Positions 35,130-46,559 are shown, counted from the first letter of the stretch. The stretch: DNA of 64,000 nt from Anseranas semipalmata (GCA_013399115.1 VXAA01003932.1:63833-127832); one strand, 5' to 3'. Program-made: numbers and translations. Notes: generated from the sequence alone by a model not told the origin.

Positions 35130-35961
35130 AAGTAAAACTACAGCTTTTTATTTTTTTGGCCTTTTCTTTTTTTAATTATACCTTGTGAAAGTATGGCTGA
35201 GTAGGAGGAAAAAAAAGTCAGAAGTAATCAATTAATTCCTGACTAATAAAGAAGGTTTATAGCACAGTCAAATATATTTTCTACCAATTTTATCAGATTT
35301 ATCACCATCCTTTAGTGTCTAAATTCAAGGTGGCTCTACAGAAAAGCATATGCTGCTCTGCAATTCTAATTAATTTGTGGACTCTAAGCCACTTTAGTAT
35401 GTTTACAGGCAAGAGTTTCATAACTAGGCCAATGCAGGGGGGTGAAGCTTAAAATTCCTATTCATGCAGCAGAAAACACCCAGATCGACCTCCTTTCCCA
35501 GGGACCCCCAAGATTTTCAACAGCCAAAACAATCCGACTTTGCAAGACTGCAAAAATACAGCCCTCTTTCAACACCATTAATTACAGCCTCCCCAGGACT
35601 GGGCCCTCACTAACGACCAGGCTTCCTCCTGAGGTGCAGAGCACGGCTCTTCACCATCACCATCAGAAATGCAAGTTTTTAAATAACAGTATCTGTATCA
35701 AGGGGTAAAGCTACAACAAATCACGGCAGAAAAGGAACTGGAAAGTGCAAACGGTAAATAGAATTACTCCAGGGTATCTGACAGACTTCACCAGTTTCCA
35801 CCTTCAAATGTTCAAGCCATGAACACTTACGGTTTTAGCAAAAAATATACTATTACTTCTTTGCCCAGTACACTCTGTCCTCCTCGTTTATATCCAAGAG
35901 TTGATCCAAAGACATTTTACAAGGACTATACAAAAAATAGTCCAGTATTTTCTTCATTCCT
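35130..35961 (-). CDS. Possible last exon of an unrecognised minus-strand gene, with 3' untranslated region
   Basis: Reading the minus strand, an AG acceptor at 35962-35963 (GGTAGCTCAG) is followed by one base and then 35 codons, ending at a TAA (35853-35855). The tail is protein-like: a hydrophobic-aromatic start (residues 5-12, ILDYFLYS), then LDQLLDINEEDR and a basic end YWAKK. About 700 bases of AT-rich DNA follow, as in a 3' untranslated region. They end with AATAAA at 35152-35147 and a GT-rich downstream element at 35113-35092, the spacing expected for cleavage near 35130. I do not recognise the protein. The acceptor's pyrimidine tract is weak, and a 35-codon frame alone could be chance, so the poly(A) arrangement is the main support. 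Confidence 0.3.
35147..35152 (-). terminator. Poly(A) signal AATAAA with GT-rich downstream element
   Basis: The hexamer on the minus strand is followed 34-55 bases later by a GT-rich stretch (GTTGTTGAACTATGTGTGG, 35113-35095). This is the standard layout of a vertebrate cleavage and polyadenylation site. It lies in AT-rich DNA about 700 bases after the candidate stop codon. AATAAA is common in AT-rich DNA, so the downstream element matters. Confidence 0.35.
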
Positions 35962-36110
35962 CTGAGCTACCGTAAATTAAATATGGATACAGAAACTATT
36001 TCTGTGGGCAAAGGAAAGCTCTGCAGGAGGAAGAAGATATATATATATGCTATATATATATCATTTATATAAGATATATATATTTTTTTAAGTTAAGTCT
36101 TGCTGAAGCA
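35962..36110. repeat. AT dinucleotide tract with hairpin
   Basis: At 36037-36061 an 11-base alternating AT arm, a three-base loop (TGC) and a second AT arm form a perfect stem. A further AT-rich run continues to about 36090. It lies 75 bases upstream (minus sense) of the candidate acceptor. Alternating AT tracts are prone to extrude as cruciforms and to length change. Confidence 0.8.
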
Positions 36111-37369
36111 GGCATTCCCCACGACACCCAGCCCTACAGCCACCTTCTCCGGGGCGAGCGCGCCGCCAGCAGCGCGGGCTCTGCGGGCAGCCGGGATTGC
36201 CTGCGTGCCGGCCAGGAGCAGCCAGGTCGCACGACAGCAGTGAAAACCTCCCTCTGCTTGCAATCCGACTCGATTCTGAGTATTTCTTAGCTTAGCATCA
36301 GAAAACATTAAGCAAGTCTGCAGCAATACCTCGGAGGTACTGAAGCCGCAGACTGTCAGCCCGACATCCCGGGAGGCCACCACCAAACAGGCGACCAAGC
36401 CGGCAGCCACTCGCTTCACCGCCAGCTATTTCGGTGTGTGCAAAACCATCGAGTCGAGCTTTTCTGTTCACATGATTTGCTTACTAAATTTTGCCCCAGT
36501 GCCCAGGGGCGTTTGGGCATGCGAGGCTGGGAAATGATGATGCTTCAGCCAAGGCACGCATGTTGCACAGCTCTTCGCAAACACGTCACTGGAATTCCAA
36601 GCTGCTATTATGCACAACCCATTGCTCTAGTTATCTGTCTCGAAGATCTAATTAATCCTCTTGCTCATCATAGCCTAAGCTCACACAGGAGTGTCTCAAA
36701 GCTTGGTGCGGTTTCGCAAGTATGAAAAATAGATTAAACAGCTCCGAGGACTGCTGGGGGAGGAGAGATGTCAGCCCGCATTCTTCTCGCCCAGGCAGAT
36801 ACAAACGCCACGCGGGACTCGGATGAAAACCTCCTTTGGTCCCCGTCCCACATTCCTTCCAGACCACGGCAATAAGCCCCAACAACAGATACTTTGCTAC
36901 AGCAATCCACGCTTCAGCTTTAAGTGCAGATGCCCTTGAAGAAGCAGACATTTAAAAATGCGTGTGCACACAGCTGCACACGCACACCTGGTGCCGCACG
37001 CATTTTGAAAGCTTCCTACCTTCAGCAAGATTATGAGGTCAAGGGAAGAGGACAGTTACTGTGTCGTTAACCAGACCTAGGAGTACGGCAGTGTTTTCTT
37101 TTCCCAGCACAAGCAAAACAACCAGCGCTCGCGTCCAGGTCCTCCTTACACTGAGGCACTGCGAACCCGAGAAGCTGCAGGAGAAAGCAGAATTCCGCCG
37201 CGCGACGCCTCGCTGGGTGCCAAGCGGAGGAGCTGCTGCCTCCCTGCCACCAGCTCCTTTAGACAGAGATTTCCTTTTAGACGGTTGTAAAAGCATCGTT
37301 ACAAACTGGAGGAAAAAAAATCAGGGCTGGCCAGCTGCTGCGTCCAGGTGCAGTTCTAGCTGCTGACAG
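36111..37369. other. Non-coding stretch with a small AT-rich island
   Basis: GC-rich at 36110-36250 and 37130-37260. The segment 36430-36720 is low in CpG, with TAATTAATCC and TTGCTCATCATAGCC words, and could be a conserved element. A minus-strand donor-like GAAG/GTAGGA lies near 37018, but the frame leading to it contains a stop. No exon is called. Confidence 0.45.
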
Positions 37370-37870
37370 GAAAAAGATGCATGATTTTTTTTCATAATTT
37401 GTTTGTTTTCATGATTGTATTTTGTCAAATTATTTACTACCTGTTGTCATTTGATTCTCTGATTCCTCATAAAACTCTTGTACAGCATTAAATCTGTGTC
37501 ACGGTGTTAATTAATACCATTTACAATACATCAACAGCCAGGCTTACTCTCAGCCTCTGAGGACGGTTGCACAAGCTAATTCAGGAGCAGCAGAGTTGGT
37601 TTCTTCGTAATTGCCCAACAGCAAAGGAAGCTTTCATGAAAAATCTCGCAAGTTCCAAAGCAAAGCTCTCCAGTCAATGTTTTTCCACTAACTTAAAATA
37701 AATTTCTGTGAATATTTATTTCCTACATTAACTCCAACCAAAACGTGCATTTCTAATACAGCACTTAACTCCAATTAAGAAAAAGCTGATAGGCTTCCTG
37801 CAAAAAACAAATACAGGATATTGGCAAGACTACAAGAATGAGGTAAAAACTACTGAGGACAACAAAATAA
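37370..37870. promoter_or_regulatory. Candidate conserved non-coding element
   Basis: About 500 bases of AT-rich, CpG-poor DNA. It contains GTTAATTAATACC, CATAATTTGTTTG, GACTAAT-like and CCAATTAAG words, TTTCCATT-type motifs, and no repeat or long frame. It is similar in character to the 25.0 and 30.7 kb islands. It would lie in the large intron of the tentative minus-strand gene if that gene is real, though downstream control of a neighbour is equally possible. Confidence 0.35.
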
Positions 37871-38307
37871 TCTCCTCCTGCCTAGGTGACCTAACAAGGA
37901 AGCACGGTTCCTACAGGACTCCAGCAGTGAGGCCAGGTCCAGCAGGGAATAACCAGAGCCATTCGACACTGACCTCCGCATCCCGCTACTGCCAAAAACC
38001 TGAGAAATTACATAACGGGTAAAAATGACCAAAATCAAAGAACTCACCCCCCATACCTACCCATACCCTCCCCAGCAGACCAGCTCCTCGGATCTTTTCG
38101 CTTTCCCCAAGCTTTCCCCCCACATCGGCCTGGTGCCAGCACTCGGTGGTGGAGCTGGAGCGGGGCAGCGCGCACGGCCCCACGCTGCCACCCGACCCGG
38201 TGCCCGGCGGGCCTGGGGACAGGGCCGAGGGAATTCCCTTCCAGGGCATTCGGAATCAAGGCTCGCTGCTACAGCCCGAGGTCAAGGAACGCCACAGACC
38301 ACGTACT

Positions 38308-38308
<1 letters not shown>
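37871..38308. other. GC-richer non-coding stretch
   Basis: Mixed composition, CpG-rich at 38140-38280, no recognisable feature. It ends at the long A tract. Confidence 0.5.

Positions 38309-38338
<30 letters not shown>
38309..38338. repeat. Pure A30 tract
   Basis: Thirty consecutive A. It could be the tail of an old retroposed copy in plus orientation, but I find no source gene or target-site duplication in the flanks. A simple expanded homopolymer is as likely. Confidence 0.9.
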
Positions 38339-38339
<1 letters not shown>

Positions 38340-39145
38340 AAAAACTGAGCTCTGTCGCATAGAGCCTCGGCCTCCCTGCAGGGCACACACCGACTTCAGA
38401 CATTTTTCCAAAAGCCCCTGGAGCCTGCAAGCCGCAGGCTTTGAGGGAACGCTAGGAGCCGGCAGGCACGGCCCCGGGCAGGGCAGGCAGCAGCCCTGTC
38501 CCCAGCGCAGCCGTCGCTGCTCGCGTGCAAGGCCGTGCTTCTACCTCACCGGAGTGCCCCAAGGTAAGAGCCCGCACGCTGCACGCTGAAGCTCCATCAA
38601 AAGCCAGCATTTGTTCATGCGGACCAGATCCGAGCGCTGGTGAGCGGGCAGATGGTGCAAAGCTGGGGGAGCTGGCGAGCAGCTGGCCAGAACCCCTGAC
38701 AGACGAGACGCCCTGCTTTTGGGATAAGCACCCAAGCAAGCGTTGTGAACGCTGAGCTCCAGGGATGCAGGAAGGAAGAGGGGAAAGCCTCTGAGGAGCG
38801 CCCGTCCTCAGGCTGCGAAGTCCTCTGGGATTGGAAAAGGTGCCACCCCCGGCCGTGGGACAGCGCTGAACCCAACCCCAGCACCTGGGACCTCACGCCC
38901 CAAAACACTGTCGCGTGACTATCTGATGTCAGCCTATTCTGACGCTGCGGTTTAACTCCAGAAGTGAAACCCCGGGTGCAGCACACAGCGGCCTGCCCGT
39001 CCCACCAGCGTCCCCACGCCTCCGGGACGGCAGCAACCTGGTGGCCTCAGCACGCCGCCGTCTCCACGACCCTCATTGCCACCAGCAGCGACCGCCCGCC
39101 AGGGCTACAAAAGCCAGCCCACGCGGATCATTGATTCCCTTTGAC
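38339..39145. other. GC-rich segment between two long A tracts
   Basis: About 800 bases with overlapping short frames. It could be a retroposed insert ending in the second A tract, since both tracts have the same orientation. No homology is recognised. Confidence 0.4.
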
Positions 39146-39187
<42 letters not shown>

Positions 39188-39232
39188 AAAAACAAAAAAC
39201 AAACCANGGAAAAAAAAAAAAAAAAAAAAAAA
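39146..39232. repeat. Compound A tract with an ambiguous base
   Basis: A29 is followed by A-rich sequence with interspersed G and C, then an N at 39207 and a further A run to 39232. The N marks uncertain consensus, so tract length and internal bases should not be trusted. Long-read homopolymer error is likely. Confidence 0.9.
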
Positions 39233-39560
39233 GTAGATGAATAAAATGAAAAACCATCACCAGTTTTACTTGCGAAAGCAAACGACGTTCATTTGCAGTG
39301 GCGATTTCCTAAAACACACTGTAGGCACGCCTACCGTCTTTTCGCTCCTAGGGTGGGTAACCCAGGAAGGTGCAGCTGCACAAGAACACTCCTGCTTGAT
39401 AAGGGAGACCCACGCGTTGACTCCGTCCGAAATAGCAATTGTGCTCTGAAGTAACCTCAAATATCGGTAACCACTTGCATTAAATTCCAAATCAATTTAG
39501 ATGAGAGATTAAACAATGCAGTTTGCCTTTCCAGCACTGTGGAGATGTTTGTCCTTTGCG
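39233..39560. promoter_or_regulatory. Candidate conserved non-coding element
   Basis: A low-CpG island after the A tract, with words such as CATTTGCAGTGGCG, GCAATTGTG, CAAATCAATTTAG and GATTAAACAATG (homeodomain, POU and SOX types). A minus-strand frame of 74 codons (39266-39490) lacks splice borders. Regulatory function is inferred. Confidence 0.3.
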
Positions 39561-42405
39561 CGAGGGAGCCCATAAAAATAACAAGGGAGAGGATTTACAC
39601 CCAAGCTCCTCGGAAACACAAAGAACGTGCCTGATTTCTGCAGCTACTTGGCGGCAGAACAGATGGCTACAGGCAATAGTATTGACAACTTCGCAGGCTC
39701 CCGCCCCCAAAGGTGAGCTTCCAAATCTGTTGCAAATCCAAGAGTTAAATCCATGACAGCCGAGGCCGCCGGTCTGGGGGAAGTGGGGAGTTCCAGGCGG
39801 CACCACAAGGCTTCGGAGACCCGCTCAGCTCCGCTCCTGCCCCGGGCAGCCGCTTCCTTCTGCAGCTGCCGCTCCACGAGGGCCCAGGCAGCGACACACA
39901 TGGAGTGTTTGCCCACCGGAACAAAGCCGCTCCCAGGGACAGGAGAGCCGGGAGCGCCTGCGAGACGCCAGCCCCTTACGACACCGCGAGCCCCTTCTCC
40001 CCACTCCTGGAAGCCACCTGCCTGCCCAGTCTCAACCCAAGCTCAAAACAGCAACTGGAGCATTAACTTGTCAGATGGTTTCAATGAAGTTCTCTCTGAA
40101 TTTCTGCTGGGGAAGTCTAACAAACCGCTAAAAAACGGGGACAACGTGCAGAGTTGGGAAAACTGTCAGAGTACCTGAGTTCTCAAGCTTCTAATTAAGC
40201 TAGGAATGAATTAGGCTGAGCCTGCAAGTCTCAGCCCCTGTTGTCCAATTCTTCTAAAATCGGAGCTTCATCAAGAATTTAGCTATGGGACAGAAGTGAT
40301 GATACCATCTAGTCTGTTTTCAGACGTTTAAGACAAGCTTTTCAGAAGCGTGTCCTGTGTTTACCAGAAGTCCCTTCGAAGAACACGGGTGAAGCGCACC
40401 CAGCAACTGGGCACTCGCTCACAGTAACAGCCGTGCCCCGTGACGCACACCGGGACCACGTCAGGCCCGCCAGCGGCTCACTGAAGCTTCTTGCCCCCGA
40501 CGCTCCCACCAGGTCCCAGGGCTGGGCTCCCCACCACGCCGCGGGGCCGCGCGAGGCCGGCACAAGGCAGCTCTGCCAAACGCGCCCCAGGCCCTCGGCA
40601 CGCCCGAGGCACCAGCGCATCCCCCTGACACCGAGAACCCAAAGAACTAATGGATTTGAACAGTAAAACCACGTAGAAAACAGTTAGCTAAACTATTGTT
40701 TTAAAGAGCAGAAGACGAGGGAAGAAGAACACCCTCAACCTTTATTCGCGCAAGAAGCACAACAGCAAGCCCGGTCCCATCAGCAGGGCCCTGGTCTGCA
40801 GGCTCCCTGGGGCAGGGCCGGCGTGCACCTCTCGCTGCCAAGCGCATCATCTGCGCTTAACCACGGCGCGATGGATATCTGCTGGAAGCGAGCAATTCCA
40901 GCCACGCTCGTGTAACCCCGCTACTCCACTCCAGAGCCCGTCGGCTCGCGTCCAGAGAGGCACTTCCCAGGGCAGAGATCGCAACTTCGCTCGAGACCAC
41001 GCTCTGGCACAACGAGAAGCAGCCCACGGGGTGCACACACCGCCCAGCTGCGCCCCGCCGCACCTCTCCCTCCCGCGGGGAACCGCTTGTGCCTCCCTGT
41101 GTTAGAGGGGGAGTGTCCCCTCTCCTCGCCGTAACCACCTTGTTCCTGAACGCGACCATGATTCCTGAGCATACGGCATGACAGCTGGCACAAAGCCACG
41201 GAATCCTAACTTAAAAGTACACTTTTTTTTTTAAATGAGGATTTCTGTGGTCAGAACGCGGCCTCTTCATGAAAATAAAATTATTCAAAACCAAGTGGAA
41301 AAAAACTATTTTCATTGTTGTTAGGTAGTTACTGCAAGGGCTTTGTCTTGTTCAAAACAGACCAAGAGAGGAAGGACGAGAAGCGTTGTATTTGGTTGCG
41401 AGCTGTTCTCGCTAGGAACTTCCTCCTGCGTTACGGTGAGCACGCGGGGCTGGACTGCAGCCACAGAACAAGGCGGGCACCACAGCTCGCACAGAAGTTT
41501 CCCCCGGTTCGAACCTGCCCACTGAAGATGCTGTGCTGCACACGTGTGCCAGGTGGGCTGACCAGCAGCGGAGAGGTTACCGAGAGGGAATTAACGCGAG
41601 CGCTCCCCTCGCTGACATCTGACACGAGAAAGGAGCCTCCCTGCCCACACTTCTCCAAAAGGTACGTTCACACGGAGGGCACGTGGGTGGCACCTGCCAA
41701 AAATGGTATGTGAACAACATTCGCAATTTAACAAGTGCCGATAAAATACAGGGAACTGTAAAAGCTGCGATTCAAACGCTCAAATCAAATGCTTATGCTG
41801 AGATCACATCTGAAAATCCGGCTTTTCCACTGGGGCAGGGGAAGGGATTAAAGCTCTTTTCCGCAGGTGTCAGCAGCATTTTGTGTCCACAAACTCACAT
41901 CCCTTCGACCCCAAAGAAACCCAGGCTCCCAATGAAGCCACCTGGGCTTATGGCGAAGATACGGCTTCAAACACCGAGCTCAGACTCGACCTGAGCGCAC
42001 AATTCCGTCTCAGTGCTGTCCGCCACAGGGCCACGCTCCGCCAAGCCGCAAACCCGCGACCTGCCCCGGGAGGCACCAGCTGCATTACGGCACTTCCAAA
42101 ATCCGGGTGTTTCTGACCGAGAACGGGCTCCACCACGTCAGAAGTGGGACTCTGACCACAGCAGGAGTCGATCAAACCCACAAGCCACGCAGCTCCACTT
42201 CTTCACCGCTACGCGAGGCCACCCGTCCCACGGCTTCCCTGCTGCGGGGAGCCCAGCTCTCTGGCTCAGCTCTCACCGGCACGCCAAAGGAAAGGGCTAC
42301 GCTGCCGTCTGCAGCGCTACCAGACCCCTGTGCTTGGGAAGGGCAAGAATTGAGACACAAGGAAAGCCGGAAAGCTCAGAAGAACGCTCCTATGTGAAGA
42401 GGTAT
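39561..42405. other. Non-coding stretch
   Basis: GC-rich blocks (39760-40020, 40430-40620, 40800-41130, 41420-41680, 42000-42350) alternate with AT-rich patches (40060-40330, 41210-41330, 41700-41830). Frames of 80-150 codons overlap on both strands without domains. No gene is recognised. Confidence 0.5.
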
Positions 42406-42750
42406 CTTCCTTGTGGAAGACTCAGCTCTATTTCCCCAAAAACAGTAAAAATGGGGAATTTTTTATGATCAAGTTTAGTTATTTTTTTATTTATGTTTTT
42501 AAACAGTTAAATAAAGCCACATTCCATCTAAACAATGCCACCATTATTGTAGCATCTGACTTTCAGAGGACAATTCAATTCTGGAAACATGCACTGTAAT
42601 TGCTTTTCCACTACCGGCCTCAGCTTTACAATTGCATCCTTCTCGGGAGGTCAGAACAAGGCAAGGCTCCAGCTCTGAAAAGCAATTCTCTTTAGCAGCA
42701 CTACCTTATTCATTCTTTTAATCTTACACCTACATATTCATTATGAACTC
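42406..42750. promoter_or_regulatory. AT-rich island, candidate conserved element or exon
   Basis: AT-rich, CpG-poor DNA. On the plus strand a strong pyrimidine/T-rich acceptor-like sequence ends in AAACAG at 42501-42506. It is followed by 30 open codons to a TAA at 42597-42599, with an AATAAA-like word inside. The combination could be a small terminal exon, but it matches no protein I know. An enhancer-type element is the default reading. Confidence 0.25.
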
Positions 42751-45219
42751 TGTAAAATACCGGTGCCAAAACCACCATCAGAAGCCACCGCGATCTCCGT
42801 GCCGCTCCGCAAAAACCTTGACCCCTCTGCTTCCCTAATGAAGATGTGCGCAGAGCGCGAACGGCACCAGCTGTCGGCTCCTGCGCAGGGCCCGAGTCCC
42901 AGAATCGGCCCGGTGTAACGCAGCAGCTCCTTGCTGTAAACAAGCAGAAAGAAGCTAACGCGGTGAGCCCAGCTTGCTTCAAGCAAAACAGCTCAGCAAG
43001 GAAATAGCTGCCTTGCTCGTCGGGGCTCCAGACGTTCAGGCCACATGAAGCCGGCATCTCGGGCAACCAGGCCAGCTCCCTTCTCTCCACCCAGACAGGA
43101 CCTCTGCGTTACTACCATGCAACGCTGAAGGAACCAAGTCTCGTTTAGAGAACCAAAGGTGGCAGGGTTTGTAGCAACTCATGCATTTTGCAATAAGGAG
43201 CCATCCACCAAAATGGAGAAATCTCAGGCTTTCATAACCCTTCCTGCCGTGGAAGAGGCCCTCTGCTCCTCCCCAGATGCAGCACGCTATTTTTGCTCCT
43301 CCAGCTGCCCCAAACAACCCCCACAAACCTCTGATATCTGTGCAGAATACCTTGGCCATCAGGTTAAGAGCACGGCATTGCCAACAGCCGTATGAGCACA
43401 GGGTCAGGTCCGTGGCCACAGGGAACAGTGCAGCGGGCACCCGCGTCCCGGGGCAGTTCGTCTCCAGCGGCCGAGCCACAGAGCGTGGAACAGGACCAGA
43501 GCAGAGGCAGCGCAGCAGGATCCTGCTGCAGAGGTGAGCCCGGCCCCGAAACCAGGCACCCTTTTGGGGGGATCCATGCAACGCCCTTTGCGGCACGTGC
43601 TGGTACAGACGGTGCTTTAAGCGGGGGGAAAAATCGAAACACATCGAAACCACCGCTTCTGTGCCCCAGCACATTTTCATTCACAGGTTTAAAACAAAGG
43701 CAGCCTCATTCTCACAGTCACAAAGGGACGAGCAACAAGCCAAGCACTCCCACGACACAAGATCTCTTCAGAGGCAGAAGGCAGCACGCCATCGCCTCGT
43801 GAGCTCGGCACACCGGCCCAAGGCACCCCAGGGCTCCACTCGTGCGTTAGGAGTTAACAGAGACGAGGACCCGCTCCCAGAATGACTGCCATTTGGCTGA
43901 GTGGCTTTTACTCGAGCTTCGGCCAGACGTTAATTCCGCTCCCTCCGTGGGCTACCCTGAGGACAGCGTAAATCGCGCATCAGCGTGCCGCCGATACCCG
44001 CGTGGAACTGCGGTGACCGCGTGTGCCCCAGCTTTGGTGCTGGGGAGGCCACGACCCCACCTCCAGAGCGACCCTGCCAGAAGTGGGCAACTTCTGCGGC
44101 CAGCGCTGGAGAATTCCGCTCGTCTCCCCTTGTTCCAGCACCTCCGTACCGCGGCGGCCAGGAACGGCGCTATCTGACCCCAGACCAACGCATGTTTTAC
44201 GTAACGCAATGGTCTGTCGTTGCAGAGAAGTAGATAAAAGCTTGTTTTACTGTGAAAGGTCACTTAACTGTGATCTCTCAGGGCTCAGAAAACCCACACA
44301 GCAACACCATTCTTTTTGTTTCAGAAGTGGGAGAAACATCTGACTTCACAACAATTATTTCCTTCTACCCAGTGTGACGGTCTTGTCACAACACCATCTT
44401 CAGCCTTCCTCTACCGGGTTTCTCTCCCCAGACCCATAAGCAACAGAGCATGGCTTAATATAAGCAAAGCACAAAACACTCACTGAGAAAGGGGCTAAAG
44501 ATAGAGGAAAGTGGCACAGTTTTCTAGAGGGCAGCTCCCATACAGATGTAGTGCAAGAATGTAAGCTCTCAGTAATAACCCTGCAAAGCATCAGGGGCCA
44601 AAAGGCAGGCGATGCAGACAGAAGGCCCTGGGGACACACTCTTCCCCAGCGCTCTCCTCTGTCAGGGAGGAGCAAGGCATTTTGCCCACTGAGCAAGTAT
44701 ATTGTGCAAGTACACTTGGATGTTTAGTAAATTCCCATTTAAGTGAAAGCTACTGTAATTAATACTATCCTGCTTTTAAAAGTAGGGTTTGTACTCGAAA
44801 CAAGCAAAACAGCACTTCGACCAGAACTCAGAATGAAAGACCTTCGTACCAAACGATGAAATACCATGGGTAGGAAACCGCCGGTTTTATGACTGATGTC
44901 AGGGCTCAGCTCTGTTCTCCAGGGAACTGCCGAGCACTCACCAAGGAGTTACTGCACGCCGCACCAGCGGTCCCACGCTTGATACACTTTAATCGCTAAG
45001 CTGCAGCAGGGGACAGGTACTGATGCCCAGTCTGCTTTGTTTCACCGTGAAAGGCTACTGCCACTGGTAACACTCACCAAGGGATGCCGAAATAACGTTT
45101 CGTCTCCATCTGAATACCTTGGAATTATTATGGACAGACTAAATATGGTATTTTTTCCTCAAAAACCAGGACAAAAGAAACCTACAAGCTTGCAAAGCCA
45201 TCTGAAGTAGCAGACCTGT
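42751..45219. other. Non-coding stretch
   Basis: GC-rich at 43380-43560 and 43960-44180; AT-rich at 44200-44400, 44690-44880 and 45090-45200. A 214-codon minus-strand frame (43036-43680) has no recognisable domain. No exon with convincing borders was found. Confidence 0.5.
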
Positions 45220-46109
45220 GTGTACACCGAGCAACTCTCCTTCAGTACCGGCCTTCAGCAGCATCACAGTGACAACTTCAGCACAAGCAACGCCACCGCA
45301 GCGCGCACCACGAGGTCACCCAAGTGCCCGAAGCGCCGGGACAAAGCACACGCTGCAGGTTGCCTGCCGACAGCCTTCTCACCGTGCTTTCGGGTGCGCA
45401 GAGGATGGCCTTCCCCCGAGCCTCCCCTCCGTACCGCCGCCACGATGCACAGCGCAACGCGGAGCCCGGGGAGCAGGAGCTGCCAGCACTGCGGGAAGGA
45501 CCGGCGGCAACAAGCGCCTTCCTACGAGGCACGTCTCTACCCTTCTGCCTTTGGAAGGAGAGCGCCAATCCCTCTCGTCCTCTCTAAAAACACTCAGGCC
45601 AAACTCTCCGTTTTTCCCCAAATTCCGCTCTAGGATAACCCATTATTCCTGCATCTGCTCATGCTACCAAAAAGTTGAATCCTAACATTGAATGAAAACC
45701 GCAGCCTCGGCGTATTTGCAGGTTTCTCTGCCCAAAACGAAACATAGGTGCCATCTGTTTCAATTACACTAATCGCAAGGAGACAGAACATTCTCAAACT
45801 GGCACTTTTTAACAGATTTTTTAAAACGCATTTTGAACACAAAGAGGCAGAAAGCGGACCGTGATATACCAGAAGTGGAGCACATTTATTATCCAGCAGT
45901 CAGCAGCACTAACGAGCTCCGCAGCCTGCGGGACAAACCAGCGCTGGCCTTGCCCCCGCAGGAGAGTTAACTGCTGCTTTCACTGCAGCCAGGGAAGAAT
46001 TTGCTACATTTGAAATGACGTGAAAGTGAAAGGCTATCTTAGAAGTGAGAGCATTTCCTAAGATAACCTTGGACAGCAGGACATTTAAGTTACTCCATGG
46101 AAGCTGCAA
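45220..46109. other. GC-rich then AT-rich non-coding stretch with a second poly(A)-like site
   Basis: From 45640 the DNA becomes AT-rich. On the minus strand an AATAAA lies at 45890-45885, with a TG-rich stretch just after it. It could serve as an earlier poly(A) site for the exon at 46225-46304 if transcription does not splice on to 35.9 kb. Minus-strand frames at 45909-46109 and 45630-45842 have protein-like composition but no secure borders. Confidence 0.3.
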
Positions 46110-46224
46110 TATTTAGCTTCAAATTACAGAAAATAAAGAAAATTTTAAAAAACACCAACATGGACAGAAGCACTTGTTAGGTAATAAGAGAGAAGATTTG
46201 GACAGAAGCAAGGTAAATATTTAC

Positions 46225-46304
46225 CGATTCCATAGTTGAAAGCTGTTGCTAGCAGGACATATATTAAAATCCAACAGAGGTGTGTCCCAAAAACGCTGTG
46301 CAAT
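46225..46304 (-). CDS. Possible 80-base internal exon of the unrecognised minus-strand gene
   Basis: The minus strand shows a good acceptor (CCTGTGTTTTTCAG, pyrimidine-rich, 46305-46318), 80 bases, and a fair donor (ATCG/GTAAAT at 46225/46224). Two frames are open. The frame that joins cleanly to the candidate last exon at 35961 reads from codon phase 0 to phase 2 and contains RFWDTPLLDF and NSFQLWNR. The other open frame is strongly hydrophobic (CWILIYVLLATAF) and would end soon after in the next AG-bordered segment, ahead of AATAAA at 45890. Which frame, if either, is used is unknown. Confidence 0.25.
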
Positions 46305-46388
46305 CTGAAAAACACAGGAATTGTTTCATTAAAAAATTAAAAAATACAGTTTAATTTCATTCAGAACAATCACACTATATTTGAGTAC

Positions 46389-46445
46389 CCGCGGGCTGCT
46401 AAACACAAATCCCTCGCCTAACCCAGAAATAATCTGATAACAGGT
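46389..46445 (-). CDS. Possible 57-base exon of the same tentative gene
   Basis: A very good acceptor on the minus strand (TTTCTTTTTTCTTCTGTTCGTACAG) opens a 19-codon segment in phase 0 (YQIISGLGEGFVF..). Its end rests on a weak donor (CGG/GTACTC), and the intron to the next candidate exon would be only 84 bases, near the lower limit. The strong acceptor is real sequence, but the exon end is a guess chosen because it keeps the frame. Confidence 0.15.
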
Positions 46446-46559
46446 CTGTACGAACAGAAGAAAAAAGAAATTGTGGAAAGCTTATGAAGGTATCAACCAA
46501 GTTGTGCAACCGCAGTCGCCCTTCTGATCGCAGATGGAAAAGCTCTCTCGTCCCACGTT
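46446..46559. other. Short AT-rich stretch with pyrimidine tract
   Basis: It contains the minus-strand pyrimidine tract serving the candidate acceptor at 46446 and otherwise nothing recognisable. Confidence 0.4.

Noticed and set aside
40291..40350. C/D-box small nucleolar RNA suggested by GTGATGATACC
   Set aside because: No CTGA D box at a suitable distance and no terminal stem.
41501..41520. tRNA B-box-like GGTTCGAACC
   Set aside because: No A box, no cloverleaf arms and no terminator follow; the word is a chance palindrome.
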